18,433 nt of DNA, taken from contig URAL01000035.1 in NCBI GenBank assembly GCA_900545805.1, positions 1 through 18,433 on the forward strand, given 5' to 3'. The stretch is from an uncultured Eubacteriales bacterium (GTDB lineage: Bacteria; Bacillota; Clostridia; Oscillospirales; Oscillospiraceae). Under the pieces are notes generated by a model. It had not been told where the DNA came from. It did not search any database and saw only the letters and a program-made list of their open reading frames with translations. Shown piece by piece: positions 1 to 7,624 of the stretch. The position numbers and the translations under genes are program-made. The number at the start of each line of letters is the position of its first letter. Position 1 is the stretch's first letter.

Positions 1-26
1 ATCCTATAATTACATTCCGCACCATC

Positions 27-60
27 AAAAACAGTCATCACAGAGTGGTGACTGTTTTTA
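27..60 (+). terminator. Rho-independent terminator of an upstream unit
   Basis: The arms at 29-41 and 45-57 pair over 13 bp with one G-T wobble and a 3-base loop. A T tract follows at 55-59. It lies before the fhs promoter, so it most likely ends a gene to the left of the window. The A-rich left flank could also let it work on the minus strand. Confidence 0.8.
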
Positions 61-130
61 TATGCTTGCAGCACTTGAACCGGCGGCCTCTTGCAAATTA
101 AATCCGCCGCTCGGCCTGCCTTACTTTTGT

Positions 131-159
131 TTGACAGTATGACTGAAAACGTGTATAAG
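131..159 (+). promoter_or_regulatory. SigA-type promoter of fhs
   Basis: A perfect -35 TTGACA (131-136) is separated by 17 bases from TATAAG (154-159). The expected transcription start near 166 gives a leader of about 48 bases ending in an AAGGAGG ribosome binding site at 201-207. No riboswitch-like structure is visible in the leader. Confidence 0.8.
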
Positions 160-213
160 TAATGTAGCAGACAAGAGCTGTAATACTAAAATATATAAAA
201 AAGGAGGGGTTTA

Positions 214-1890
214 ATGGACAGAAAAATAGATCTTGATATTGCGCAGGGCTGCCGCATGAGCCATATTGAGGATATAGCCGGTAAGCTCGGCATAGGCGGG
301 GACTATCTCGAATGCTACGGGAAATATAAGGCCAAGATCGACCTGAGCTGTCTTGCGGATACAAAGCGCGATGACGGCAAGCTCATTTTGGTAACGGCCA
401 TAACGCCGACTCCGGCCGGAGAGGGAAAGACCACCACGGCCATCGGCCTTGCCGACGGACTGCGCAGAATCGGCAAAAACGCGGCCGCCGCGCTGCGCGA
501 GCCGTCTCTAGGCCCGGTGTTCGGAATAAAGGGCGGAGCCTGCGGCGGAGGATATGCGCAGATAGTCCCGATGGAGGACATAAACCTGCATTTTACAGGC
601 GATATCCATGCGATAGGAGCTGCAAACAACCTGCTGGCCGCGATGATAGATAACCACATCATGCACGGCAACGCTCTCGACATTGATATAAACAGGATTA
701 CCTGGCGCAGATGTGTCGATATGAACGACAGACAGCTGCGGTATATACGCGACGGCCTCGGCGGAGAAAAGAACGGCGTCGAGCGAAGCGACGGCTTTGA
801 CATCACCGTCGCAAGTGAGATTATGGCGATACTCTGCCTTGCAGAGTCTGCCGCCGATCTCAAGGAGCGGCTTTCACGGATAGTCATCGGCTACGATACG
901 AAGGGAAGACCCGTGACGTGCAGTCAGCTCAAGGCGCAGGGCGCAATGGCGGTGCTTTTGAAGGACGCTATAAAGCCCAATCTGGTTCAGACGCTGGAGG
1001 GAACCCCGGCATTTGTCCACGGCGGGCCTTTTGCGAACATCGCCCACGGCTGCAACTCGGTTTTGGCGACCCGCATGGCGCTCAAGGCGGCAGACTACGC
1101 TGTCACGGAGGCCGGCTTCGGCGCCGACCTCGGCGCGGAGAAGTTTCTGGATATAAAATGCCGCGCATCGGGTCTTCGCCCCTCGGCGGTCGTTGTCGTC
1201 GCAACGATAAGGGCGCTGAAAATGCACGGCGGCCTGGACAAATCGCAGCTCGACAGCGAGAATCTCGCAGCGCTGGAAAAGGGTATACCGAATCTTCTGC
1301 GGCATGTTTCAAATATCAAAAACGTCTACCGGCTTCCGTGCGTAGTTGCGCTCAACCGTTTCCCGAGTGACACGGAGGCGGAGATCGGGCTCGTGAAGGA
1401 AATGTGCTCACAGCTTGATACGCAGATCGTTCTGTCCGACGTCTGGGCGCACGGCGGCGAGGGCGCGCGCGAGCTTGCAGAGACCGTCGTTAAGCTCTGT
1501 GAGGAGGACAGCTCCGGCTTCAGATACTGCTATGATGACGCTCTTGGCATTGAGGATAAAATTAACGCGGTAGTAAAAAATATATACGGTGGCAGCGGCG
1601 CGGTTTTACTGCCCGAGGCGCAGCGTCAGGCAGCACAGCTAACGGCTCTGGGCTTTGACCGCCTGCCCGTGTGCATAGCAAAAACACAGAGCAGCTTTTC
1701 CGACGACCCCAAAAAGCTCGGTGCGCCGGAGGATTTCACCGTGACGGTGCGGCAGATAAAGGTAAGCGCCGGAGCGGGCTTCACGGTTGCGCTCGCGGGT
1801 AATATCATGACCATGCCCGGATTACCGAGCGTTCCGGCAGCCGAGAGCATCGACATAGATAATAAAGGAAGAATAACGGGACTTTTCTGA
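214..1890 (+). CDS. fhs: Formate-tetrahydrofolate ligase
   Basis: This cytoplasmic enzyme makes 10-formyl-tetrahydrofolate from formate, ATP and tetrahydrofolate. It feeds one-carbon metabolism and, in acetogens, the methyl branch of the Wood-Ljungdahl pathway. The 558-residue length is normal for the family. The ATP-binding TPTPAGEGKTTT lies at residues 64-75. The first family signature, GIKGGACGGGY, is at 104-114, with Cys at a position that is usually Ala. The second, VATIRALKMHG, is at roughly 326-337. The ATG at 214 follows AAGGAGG with a 6-base gap and a strong promoter. Its TGA overlaps the next ATG by one base, so the two genes are co-translated. No other Wood-Ljungdahl gene is in the window, so whether this is an acetogen cannot be judged. 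Confidence 0.97.
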   Translation: MDRKIDLDIAQGCRMSHIEDIAGKLGIGGDYLECYGKYKAKIDLSCLADTKRDDGKLILVTAITPTPAGEGKTTTAIGLADGLRRIGKNAAAALREPSLGPVFGIKGGACGGGYAQIVPMEDINLHFTGDIHAIGAANNLLAAMIDNHIMHGNALDIDINRITWRRCVDMNDRQLRYIRDGLGGEKNGVERSDGFDITVASEIMAILCLAESAADLKERLSRIVIGYDTKGRPVTCSQLKAQGAMAVLLKDAIKPNLVQTLEGTPAFVHGGPFANIAHGCNSVLATRMALKAADYAVTEAGFGADLGAEKFLDIKCRASGLRPSAVVVVATIRALKMHGGLDKSQLDSENLAALEKGIPNLLRHVSNIKNVYRLPCVVALNRFPSDTEAEIGLVKEMCSQLDTQIVLSDVWAHGGEGARELAETVVKLCEEDSSGFRYCYDDALGIEDKINAVVKNIYGGSGAVLLPEAQRQAAQLTALGFDRLPVCIAKTQSSFSDDPKKLGAPEDFTVTVRQIKVSAGAGFTVALAGNIMTMPGLPSVPAAESIDIDNKGRITGLF

Positions 1891-2567
1891 TGGATTTGAG
1901 CAGAATGCTCGGCTACACCGAGGCGCTGAGCAAAAATAACAACCGCACATGGTTTCACGATAACCACAGGCTCTACGAGCAGGCGCAGGAGGATTTTCTC
2001 ATGCTGCTGGACGTGATGAAGTTTGTTCTGGCAAAGGATGCGCCGCAGATCGGCGATCAGATACTCTTTGAAAACCCTAAAAACTTCATGTACCGCATAC
2101 CGCGTGACATGCGCTACAGTAAAAACAAAACGCCCTATAATCCGGCGTTCAGAGCCTATATGTCGCCGCGCAAAAAGGACTTTCTGCCGCTGTCGTACTA
2201 TGTGCACATAAGCCATGAGCGCTGCATCATAGAGACCGGCGCGTGGCCGTGGGAGACAAAACAGCTCAGCCGCCTGCGCGAGCACATCGCCTATAACTAT
2301 GAGGAGCTCGACGAAATATGCGCCGAAAACGGACTTACGGTTTACGGCGAGCAGTTAAAGCGCACGCCTCGCGGCTATGAACCCGATCATCCGGCCGCCG
2401 ACTGGCTGAAGTATAAGTTCTGGCTCACGGAGTACAGCTTCACGGAGCGAGACCTCACAGACCTTGATACCTTCGCCGAAGCAGCGGGAGCGGCAGTGCG
2501 CAGATTCGAGCCGCTCAGGCAGTTTTTGATGGCCGCGTTTGACGACAGAGTATATGAAGAGGAATAA
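1890..2567 (+). CDS. DUF2461 (TIGR02453) family protein
   Basis: The protein has 225 residues, the usual size for this family of unknown function. Recognisable features are the N-terminal stretch LSKNNNRTWFHDN (about residues 13-25), the central RIPRDMRYSKNKTPYNP (about 69-85) and a C-terminal acidic and aromatic region. The Arg/Lys/Asn-rich centre is the most conserved part of the family. No signal peptide or membrane segment is seen, so it is probably cytoplasmic. The start ATG overlaps the fhs stop (TGATG), which implies translational coupling. That does not by itself link the protein to folate metabolism. A strong bidirectional terminator follows directly. The family call is confident; the function is unknown. 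Confidence 0.85.
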   Translation: MDLSRMLGYTEALSKNNNRTWFHDNHRLYEQAQEDFLMLLDVMKFVLAKDAPQIGDQILFENPKNFMYRIPRDMRYSKNKTPYNPAFRAYMSPRKKDFLPLSYYVHISHERCIIETGAWPWETKQLSRLREHIAYNYEELDEICAENGLTVYGEQLKRTPRGYEPDHPAADWLKYKFWLTEYSFTERDLTDLDTFAEAAGAAVRRFEPLRQFLMAAFDDRVYEEE

Positions 2568-2570
2568 CAC

Positions 2571-2602
2571 AAAAGTGAGCATCCGACGGGTGCTCACTTT
2601 TT
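2571..2602. terminator. Bidirectional terminator between convergent genes
   Basis: Arms 2571-2584 and 2588-2601 pair over 14 bp (one T-G wobble) around a GAC loop. There are A's on the left flank and T's on the right, so it can terminate both the DUF2461 gene from the left and the DUF364 gene from the right. Confidence 0.9.
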
Positions 2603-2615
2603 ATATTATGTAAAC

Positions 2616-3329
2616 TCATATCATAAATACATCACCGTAAGGATACGGACTGCCGGGTGTTTTGAGCGTCCAGCGCTCAAAAGCGTCCTTATCGCGCACA
2701 ACCATGCCCGAAAGACGCGATATTCCGAGAGTCTTGAGCTCGGGACACATTGGAGTTGTGGGGCCTATGATAATAGTCTGCGCATCCCTTGAAAGCTCCA
2801 GCAGGCGGGGCAGCGTTTTGTTTACGGCGGCGCTGGCCGTCATGATGACGATATCGCAATCAGGCAGCAGATATTCGCAGGCCGGATCGGGATAGTCGCC
2901 CGGCTTTGGACTGCGCTCAATTATGTAAACCTCACTCGCACCGTCGAGCGCACCGGGCTGCAAGCTGAGATGGCCGATAAGGGCAATTTTTTTGCCCTCG
3001 GTCATCATGCCGTGGGTGCAGCTTTTATCGAAGCTGCACCGGGCGCCGAGCTTGTCCATGTGCTCCGGTGTATTATAGAACGCGTTTATTACCGCCATGC
3101 CCTCGGACGCTTCGAGCAGATTCCATGAGCACACAGCATTTGCCGCAGTGCGAGCCGGAAGCCCGACCAGGGAATCGAACAGCCTGCTCCGGCTTTCAAG
3201 CTCGTGCCGCATGGCTATGCCGTATCTCCCGTCGCTGAGCTCGGCCGCTATCCACGACTTGCCGTGCACTATACGCGAAACGTATAGCTCATCGGTAATT
3301 CCGTTAATCAAAATATCGTAATAATCCAT
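2616..3329 (-). CDS. DUF4213/DUF364 family protein (putative heavy-metal-chelation type)
   Basis: The protein has 237 residues if it starts at the second of two in-frame ATGs. That choice puts GGAGG 7 bases upstream, whereas the ATG at 3335 has only one base between it and GGAGG. The N-terminal half (DILINGITDELYVSRIVHGK) resembles the enolase-N-like DUF4213 domain. The C-terminal half is a Rossmann-like DUF364 domain with KKIALIGHL, a dinucleotide-like core, CDIVIMTASAAVNKTL and GPTTPMCPEL. Members have been proposed to bind metals or metal chelates, but no substrate is established. Cys and His residues in the middle (CSFDKSCTHG) are possible ligands; this is inference. It stands alone as a transcription unit, diverging from tatD and converging on DUF2461. 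Confidence 0.85.
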   Translation of the reverse strand: MDYYDILINGITDELYVSRIVHGKSWIAAELSDGRYGIAMRHELESRSRLFDSLVGLPARTAANAVCSWNLLEASEGMAVINAFYNTPEHMDKLGARCSFDKSCTHGMMTEGKKIALIGHLSLQPGALDGASEVYIIERSPKPGDYPDPACEYLLPDCDIVIMTASAAVNKTLPRLLELSRDAQTIIIGPTTPMCPELKTLGISRLSGMVVRDKDAFERWTLKTPGSPYPYGDVFMI

Positions 3330-3347
3330 TGTCATTCCTCCGAGAGC

Positions 3348-3390
3348 ATTATATCACCGCTTGCGCCGCTATGGCAAGTGATGATATAAT
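3348..3390. promoter_or_regulatory. Palindromic divergent promoter pair (DUF364 / tatD)
   Basis: On the plus strand TTGCGC (3361-3366), an 18-base spacer and TATAAT (3385-3390) drive tatD. On the minus strand TTGCCA (3377-3372), an 18-base spacer and TATAAT (3353-3348) drive the DUF364 gene. The whole element is an inverted repeat: 3348-3364 matches the reverse complement of 3374-3390 at 15 of 17 positions, around a 9-base centre. The two promoters share the same DNA, so simultaneous occupation seems unlikely. Confidence 0.7.
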
Positions 3391-3414
3391 ACTCTGTGTC
3401 TGGAGGTATTGCCA

Positions 3415-4182
3415 ATGATATTTGACACTCACGCGCATTATGACAGCGGTGCGTTCAACGCCGACCGCTTTGAAATACTTGCATCCATGCCCCAAAAAAA
3501 CGTCGGCCTCATCGTAAACCCCGGCTGCGACCTTGAAAGCAGCCTTGAGGCTATTGCGCTCGCAGAAAAATTCGACTTCGTGTATGCAGCCGTCGGCTGG
3601 CATCCCGAGGATATGGACAAGCTCACGGAGGAGAGCCTTGCGGAGCTTAAGAAGCTGGCAGAACACCCTAAATGCGTCGCCGTCGGCGAGATCGGACTCG
3701 ACTATTATTGGGACGCAGAGCATAAGGACGAGCAGAAGGCACTGTTTATCCGTCAGATAGAGCTCGCGCTGGAGCTGAATAAGCCTGTCATTGTCCATGA
3801 CCGCGAGGCACACGGCGACTGCTTTGACATAGTAAGCCGCTACCACGAGCTGCGCGGTGTGTTTCACTGCTATTCAGGCAGCGCGGAAATGGCCGCCGGG
3901 CTCTTAAAGCGCGGCTGGTATCTCGGCTTCGACGGGCCGATAACCTATAAAAATGCGCGCAGGTCGATAGAAGTGCTGGAGATGTGCCCGCTTGACCGCA
4001 TGGTGATCGAGACTGACAGCCCGTATCTCACGCCCGTTCCGAACAGAGGAAAACGCAACGATTCCGCGAACCTCAAATATGTGATCGAAAGGATTGCCGA
4101 GATAAAGGGCGTGAGTCCCGATGTCATAGAATGTGCAACATTTGAAAACGGCAAAAGACTTTACGCAATGGAGGATATGTGA
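3415..4182 (+). CDS. TatD family metal-dependent hydrolase (putative DNase)
   Basis: This is a TIM-barrel amidohydrolase-superfamily protein of 255 residues, the normal length. Metal-binding residues are visible: DTHAH (His6, His8), GEIGLDYYW (Glu92), VIVHDR (His128), FHCYSGS (His151) and ETDSPYLTP (Asp201). TatD proteins are 3'-5' exonucleases or general metal-dependent phosphodiesterases acting in the cytoplasm. The ATG at 3415 is 7 bases after GGAGG (3402-3406). A TTG at 3409 is in frame but too close to it. Its TGA overlaps the next gene's ATG by one base. In many Firmicutes tatD follows metG; here it leads a two-gene operon with a protein tyrosine phosphatase. Confidence 0.95.
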   Translation: MIFDTHAHYDSGAFNADRFEILASMPQKNVGLIVNPGCDLESSLEAIALAEKFDFVYAAVGWHPEDMDKLTEESLAELKKLAEHPKCVAVGEIGLDYYWDAEHKDEQKALFIRQIELALELNKPVIVHDREAHGDCFDIVSRYHELRGVFHCYSGSAEMAAGLLKRGWYLGFDGPITYKNARRSIEVLEMCPLDRMVIETDSPYLTPVPNRGKRNDSANLKYVIERIAEIKGVSPDVIECATFENGKRLYAMEDM

Positions 4183-4997
4183 TGTATGCACCCGAAATCA
4201 TACTCAGCGGCGCGCCGAACGCGCGCGATCTCGGCGGGATTGAGACGATCGACGGCAGAGTGCTCAGACCCGGCCGTCTGATACGCAGCGGTATGCTCTC
4301 GCGCCTTGACGATAACGATATAAGCTATCTCAAAAACGCCGGACTGCGCACGGTCGTCGACTTCAGAACGACTGCTGAGCGCCTGCAAAAGCCCGACCGC
4401 CTGCCCGGGGGAGTGGAGTATATAATCTGCCCTATGCTCGAGGATAAGACCGAGGGCATAACACGCGACAAGCCCGAGACAGAGGACGAGGAGGCGCAGC
4501 GTACCGTAAAAATGGCCAGGCGACTTATGGAGCGCGGCCCTGACGCCGCGGCTCAGATGCGCTCACTGTACCCTATACTGGTGACGCTCGAACATTCGGT
4601 ACTTCATTACAGGCAGTTTTTCGAGATACTTCTTCGTCACGAGGAGGGAGCGCTTTTATATCACTGTACCATGGGAAAGGATCGCGTCGGCACGGCGACG
4701 GCGCTCATACTCTCCGCGCTCGGCGTTTCACGCGAGAATATATTTGAGGATTATCTGATAACGCGCACACGCTGCGCTCCGGGCACGCAGAGACTCATAA
4801 ACAACTGCAAAAGGTACACCGGCGACGTGGCAGAGCTTGAGTTTATCCGCACCCTTGACACCGTTCGGGAGGACTTCCTCGGCGCAGCGTTCAAGGCCAT
4901 TGACGACAATTACGGCGGCATGGATATGTTTCTCCATGAGCAGATGGCGCTCGACGATAATAAGCTTGCCCGTCTGCGCGAGCTGTATCTTGATTGA
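4182..4997 (+). CDS. Tyrosine-protein phosphatase (Y_phosphatase3 family)
   Basis: The 271-residue protein belongs to the bacterial dual-specificity/tyrosine phosphatase family related to Mycobacterium PtpB. The N-terminal NARDLGG and RPGRLIRSGMLSRL are typical. VVDFRT near residue 60 marks the core sheet. The catalytic P-loop HCTMGKDRVG (residues 161-170) contains Cys162 and Arg168 of the C-x5-R motif. It has no signal peptide, so it is probably cytoplasmic; some relatives also accept phosphoinositides. ATG 4182 has GGAGG 7 bases upstream (4170-4174), so I prefer it to the overlapping GTG at 4179. The gene is coupled to tatD through TGATG. Its stop codon lies inside the left arm of the following terminator. 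Confidence 0.92.
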   Translation: MYAPEIILSGAPNARDLGGIETIDGRVLRPGRLIRSGMLSRLDDNDISYLKNAGLRTVVDFRTTAERLQKPDRLPGGVEYIICPMLEDKTEGITRDKPETEDEEAQRTVKMARRLMERGPDAAAQMRSLYPILVTLEHSVLHYRQFFEILLRHEEGALLYHCTMGKDRVGTATALILSALGVSRENIFEDYLITRTRCAPGTQRLINNCKRYTGDVAELEFIRTLDTVREDFLGAAFKAIDDNYGGMDMFLHEQMALDDNKLARLRELYLD

Positions 4998-5030
4998 AAA
5001 GGCACCCCTTATTGGGGTGCCTTTTCAATC
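4992..5030. terminator. Perfectly palindromic bidirectional terminator
   Basis: Arms 4992-5008 and 5014-5030 pair without mismatch over 17 bp around a TTATT loop. Both converging genes end inside it: the phosphatase stop at 4995-4997 is in the left arm and the kinase stop at 5025-5027 is in the right arm. Confidence 0.9.
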
Positions 5031-6098
5031 CTCGAGAAACTCCGAGTAGCAGTCGAGCGTCAGACAGCTGGAGAGCTCGGTGAGTATAAGCTGTATTTCG
5101 GAGTTGTCATACTCATTGTCCGGCGCGGAGAGCTTTTGACATACCGGAATGTCATACGAGAGCAGTACGCGCACGGATGTTCCCTGCCCCTCGCCGCGGC
5201 TCTCTATTATCAGTGTTCCGCGATGCAGCTCAGCTATGCTCTTTGCAACGGAAAGGCCGATGCCGCTTCCTGCCGGCTGTGAAAGTCTGTCACGCTTCTT
5301 GTACTTGTCAAACACTGCGGCAAGCTCCTCTGACGGTATGCCGCTTCCGTTATCATCGACGCATATTATTAGGCTTTTATCGGTTCTTAGCAGAGAAACG
5401 GCGATCCTGCCGCCGCGGCTGCATACGGATATACTGTTTGCCAGAAGATTCAGAATCATCTGAGTGATGAGCGAGCGGTCGGCCACGATGCGCAGATGCT
5501 CCTCGGCGTGAAAGGATATGCTGATGCCCTGTCTGCGCGTGAGGATGCCGATGGTGTCGATCATTTTCCCGAAAAGCTCGGTCATGTCGAGCGGTTCCGG
5601 ACAGAAGGGGAGCGAGCCCTCTTCAATGCCCGAGAGCGTGCCGAGGTTATCAAGCGCACGCTTTATCCTGTAATAATTGCGGTTGAGAGTGCAGACATAT
5701 TCGCGGAGCTTATCGTTTGCGACATCCTCCGCAATGACGGATATGCAGGATGCGGAGAACTTGATGTTTGACATGCAAGAGCGCAGAGTGTCAAAAACGC
5801 TGTCGCTCGGCGCCGGAAGCCGATCGTCGCAGCTGATGGCATAGATGCGATAGCCGTTTGCGGAAGAGACCTTTACGGTGCAGCTCCGACTGCCGATAAA
5901 TGCCGATGTGACAAAGCTGTCGGCCTGATTATTAGTTATATGCGACGGCATGAGCATGTCCAGCGGCTTTGACGTAAGATCAAAGCCCGCAAGACCGATA
6001 GCAGCGGGGTTCATATAAATTATCTTACCTCGGCGCGATACCACGGCTGCCGTGTCGAGCATCGAGAGCACTGCGGATATCAGAGAGGAATCCGACAC
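5025..6098 (-). CDS. PAS-domain sensor kinase-like protein with HATPase domain, lacking the H-box histidine
   Basis: This 357-residue protein has a PAS-like N-terminus (about 8-90), a helical dimerisation-like segment (about 100-160) and a GHKL ATPase domain (about 200-316). A 40-residue acidic tail follows. The ATPase boxes are intact: NLLANS (217-222), DDNGSG (248-253) and GSGIGL (277-282). No histidine occurs between residue 54 and residue 196, so the usual phosphoacceptor histidine of the H-box is missing. No transmembrane segment is seen, so it is probably cytosolic. It starts with GTG, 9 bases after GGAGG (minus strand). No response regulator is adjacent. It may be an ATP-binding sensor that acts without autophosphorylating on His, or it may belong to a divergent clade. 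Confidence 0.85.
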   Translation of the reverse strand: MSDSSLISAVLSMLDTAAVVSRRGKIIYMNPAAIGLAGFDLTSKPLDMLMPSHITNNQADSFVTSAFIGSRSCTVKVSSANGYRIYAISCDDRLPAPSDSVFDTLRSCMSNIKFSASCISVIAEDVANDKLREYVCTLNRNYYRIKRALDNLGTLSGIEEGSLPFCPEPLDMTELFGKMIDTIGILTRRQGISISFHAEEHLRIVADRSLITQMILNLLANSISVCSRGGRIAVSLLRTDKSLIICVDDNGSGIPSEELAAVFDKYKKRDRLSQPAGSGIGLSVAKSIAELHRGTLIIESRGEGQGTSVRVLLSYDIPVCQKLSAPDNEYDNSEIQLILTELSSCLTLDCYSEFLED

Positions 6099-6129
6099 AG
6101 TTGGTCACCTCCAAACGGTTTTCGCCCCC

Positions 6130-6158
6130 ATTCTATCAAAAACAAGCAAAATATACAA
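6130..6158 (-). promoter_or_regulatory. Promoter of the sensor kinase gene
   Basis: On the minus strand TTGTAT (6158-6153), a 17-base spacer and TAGAAT (6135-6130) give an expected start near 6123 and a leader of about 25 bases. A clear promoter for gap on the other strand could not be fixed. The AT-rich DNA at 6191-6245 has several weak -10-like words, so gap expression must start there or nearby. Confidence 0.55.
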
Positions 6159-6300
6159 TAGAGAGCCTCAAAAAGGCGTTTTTTTATCGGATATTTGGCT
6201 GTATCGAAATATTGATTTTTGAGTATAGTATATGATAAACTTAAGTCAAACAGCAAGTAATGTTTTCCACGCTGAAATTAATTTAATGGAGGAACATAAA

Positions 6301-7311
6301 ATGATCAAAGTTGCAATCAATGGTTTTGGCCGCATCGGCCGTCTGGCATTCAGAGCCGGCATCGTTGCCGACGATATCGAGATCGTTGCGATAAACGCTC
6401 CCGATAAAACTCCCGCACAGCTTGCTTACACCGTCAAGTACGACTCCGTGCACGGCCGCTTCCAGGGAACCGTTGAGCATGACGATAATTCCATCACCGT
6501 TAACGGCAAGCGCGTCGCCGTTGTCGGCAACCGCAACCCGGCGGAGCTTCCCTGGGGCGAGATGGGCGTTGAGTACGTCCTCGAGTGCACCGGCGCATTC
6601 CTGACCACCGAGAAGGCACAGGCTCACCTCGATGCCGGCGCACAGGTCGTCGTTCTGTCCGGCCCGTCCAAGGACGATACCCCGATGTTCGTCTGCGGCG
6701 TAAACCTTGATAAGTACACTCCCGACATCAAGGTCGTTTCCAACGCATCCTGCACCACCAACTGCCTGGCTCCTCTCGCCAAGGTCATAAACGACAACTT
6801 CGGCATCGTCGAGGGTCTCATGACCACCGTTCACGCAGACACTGCAACTCAGGAGGTCGTCGACGGCTTCTCCAAGAAGAACTGGCGTCTCGGCCGCGGC
6901 GTTCACGGCAATATCATCCCCACCAGCACCGGCGCTGCAAAGGCAGTCGGCAAGGTCATCCCCGAGCTCAAGGGCAAGCTGACCGGCACCTCCATGCGTA
7001 TCCCCAGCGCCGACGTTTCCATCGTCGACCTGACCTGCCGTCTCGAAAAGGGCGCAACTTACGATGAGATCTGCGCGGCTGTCAAGGCAGCAAGCGAAGG
7101 AGCAATGAAGGGCGTTATCGAGTACTGCGAGGACGAGGTCGTTTCCTCCGACTTCATCACCGATCCTCACACCAGCATTTTCGACGCAAAGGCCGGTCTG
7201 GCTCTTAACGACAACTTCGTAAAGCTCATGGCATGGTACGATAATGAGTGGGGCTTCAGCTGCAAGATGCTCGACCTCACCCGCCATATCGACAAGGTCC
7301 GCAAGGCGTGA
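6301..7311 (+). CDS. gap: Glyceraldehyde-3-phosphate dehydrogenase
   Basis: This glycolytic enzyme converts glyceraldehyde-3-phosphate, phosphate and NAD(P)+ to 1,3-bisphosphoglycerate in the cytoplasm. The 336 residues include the Rossmann motif INGFGRIGR (6-14), the active-site SNASCTTNCLAPLAK with Cys151, and His178. It resembles the E. coli GapA type (TTVHADTATQ, NIIPTSTGAAKAVGK). Where classic NAD enzymes have INDxxD, this protein has INAPDKT: the Asp that holds the adenosine ribose is Ala33. ATG 6301 follows GGAGGA (6288-6293) by 7 bases; upstream in-frame ATGs lack such a site. Codon use is strongly biased to C-ending codons, as expected for a highly expressed gene. It is monocistronic, with a strong terminator. 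Confidence 0.97.
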   Translation: MIKVAINGFGRIGRLAFRAGIVADDIEIVAINAPDKTPAQLAYTVKYDSVHGRFQGTVEHDDNSITVNGKRVAVVGNRNPAELPWGEMGVEYVLECTGAFLTTEKAQAHLDAGAQVVVLSGPSKDDTPMFVCGVNLDKYTPDIKVVSNASCTTNCLAPLAKVINDNFGIVEGLMTTVHADTATQEVVDGFSKKNWRLGRGVHGNIIPTSTGAAKAVGKVIPELKGKLTGTSMRIPSADVSIVDLTCRLEKGATYDEICAAVKAASEGAMKGVIEYCEDEVVSSDFITDPHTSIFDAKAGLALNDNFVKLMAWYDNEWGFSCKMLDLTRHIDKVRKA

Positions 7312-7327
7312 TTTAAAGCTTAAGCAT

Positions 7328-7359
7328 AAAAAATCCGGAGCTCAGCTCCGGATTTTTTT
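7328..7359 (+). terminator. gap terminator
   Basis: Arms 7328-7341 and 7345-7358 pair perfectly over 14 bp around TCA and end in seven T's. It lies 16 bases after the gap stop codon. Confidence 0.92.
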
Positions 7360-7409
7360 ATGAAGCATGAGCGGAAAAGAGCCGCTCGAAACCATATGTT
7401 TTCTTATCT

Positions 7410-7433
7410 CCGCCGTCCTTTGCGGCGGTTTTT
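7410..7433 (+). terminator. Second terminator-like hairpin downstream of gap
   Basis: CCGCCG (7410-7415) pairs with CGGCGG (7423-7428) around a 7-base loop and is followed by five T's. It may be a back-up terminator for gap, or the 3' end of an unseen short transcript. Confidence 0.65.
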
Positions 7434-7624
7434 GTACTCCGGTCACTACACACTGTATCCTTACAAAGAAGATAACGAGGACCGTTATTAACTCCGGCCT
7501 CTGTAAGGCCCTTAATTTCCGTTCTTCTCGGAAGCTATGGAAATTTGAGCTCTCCTCATGCTGCACTTAGCATGACGATTCACTCATTGCCGCTCAAAAA
7601 GTTTATACAAAACAATAAAAAGTG
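7434..7624. other. Intergenic stretch with several inverted repeats, no gene recognised
   Basis: No convincing reading frame is present; the only open frame crosses a terminator and has no ribosome binding site. Inverted repeats are visible. CCTTACA (7459-7465) pairs with TGTAAGG (7502-7508) and encloses an ATAACG/CGTTAT hairpin (7472-7488). TTCCG/CGGAA is at 7517-7533 and CATGCT/AGCATG at 7557-7574. They could belong to a structured RNA or a decayed repeat. No promoter could be assigned to it. Confidence 0.4.

Noticed and set aside
68..118. tRNA-like words on the minus strand (GGCCGAGCGG and GGTTCAAGT)
   Set aside because: They resemble a class II D arm and a T loop, but the T stem does not pair, no anticodon arm fits and the spacing is too short. 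At most this is a degraded tRNA fragment.
6165..6187. Terminator between the kinase and gap genes (GCCT/AGGC then T's)
   Set aside because: The stem is only 4 bp and lies upstream of both divergent genes, where no transcript should end; it is probably chance.
6283..7287. Long open frame antisense to gap
   Set aside because: It is a by-product of the C-ending codon bias of gap; it has no ribosome site and no family resemblance.
7367..7570. Open frame of 67 codons after gap
   Set aside because: It runs through a terminator-like hairpin (7410-7433), has no ribosome site and its product has no recognisable domain.
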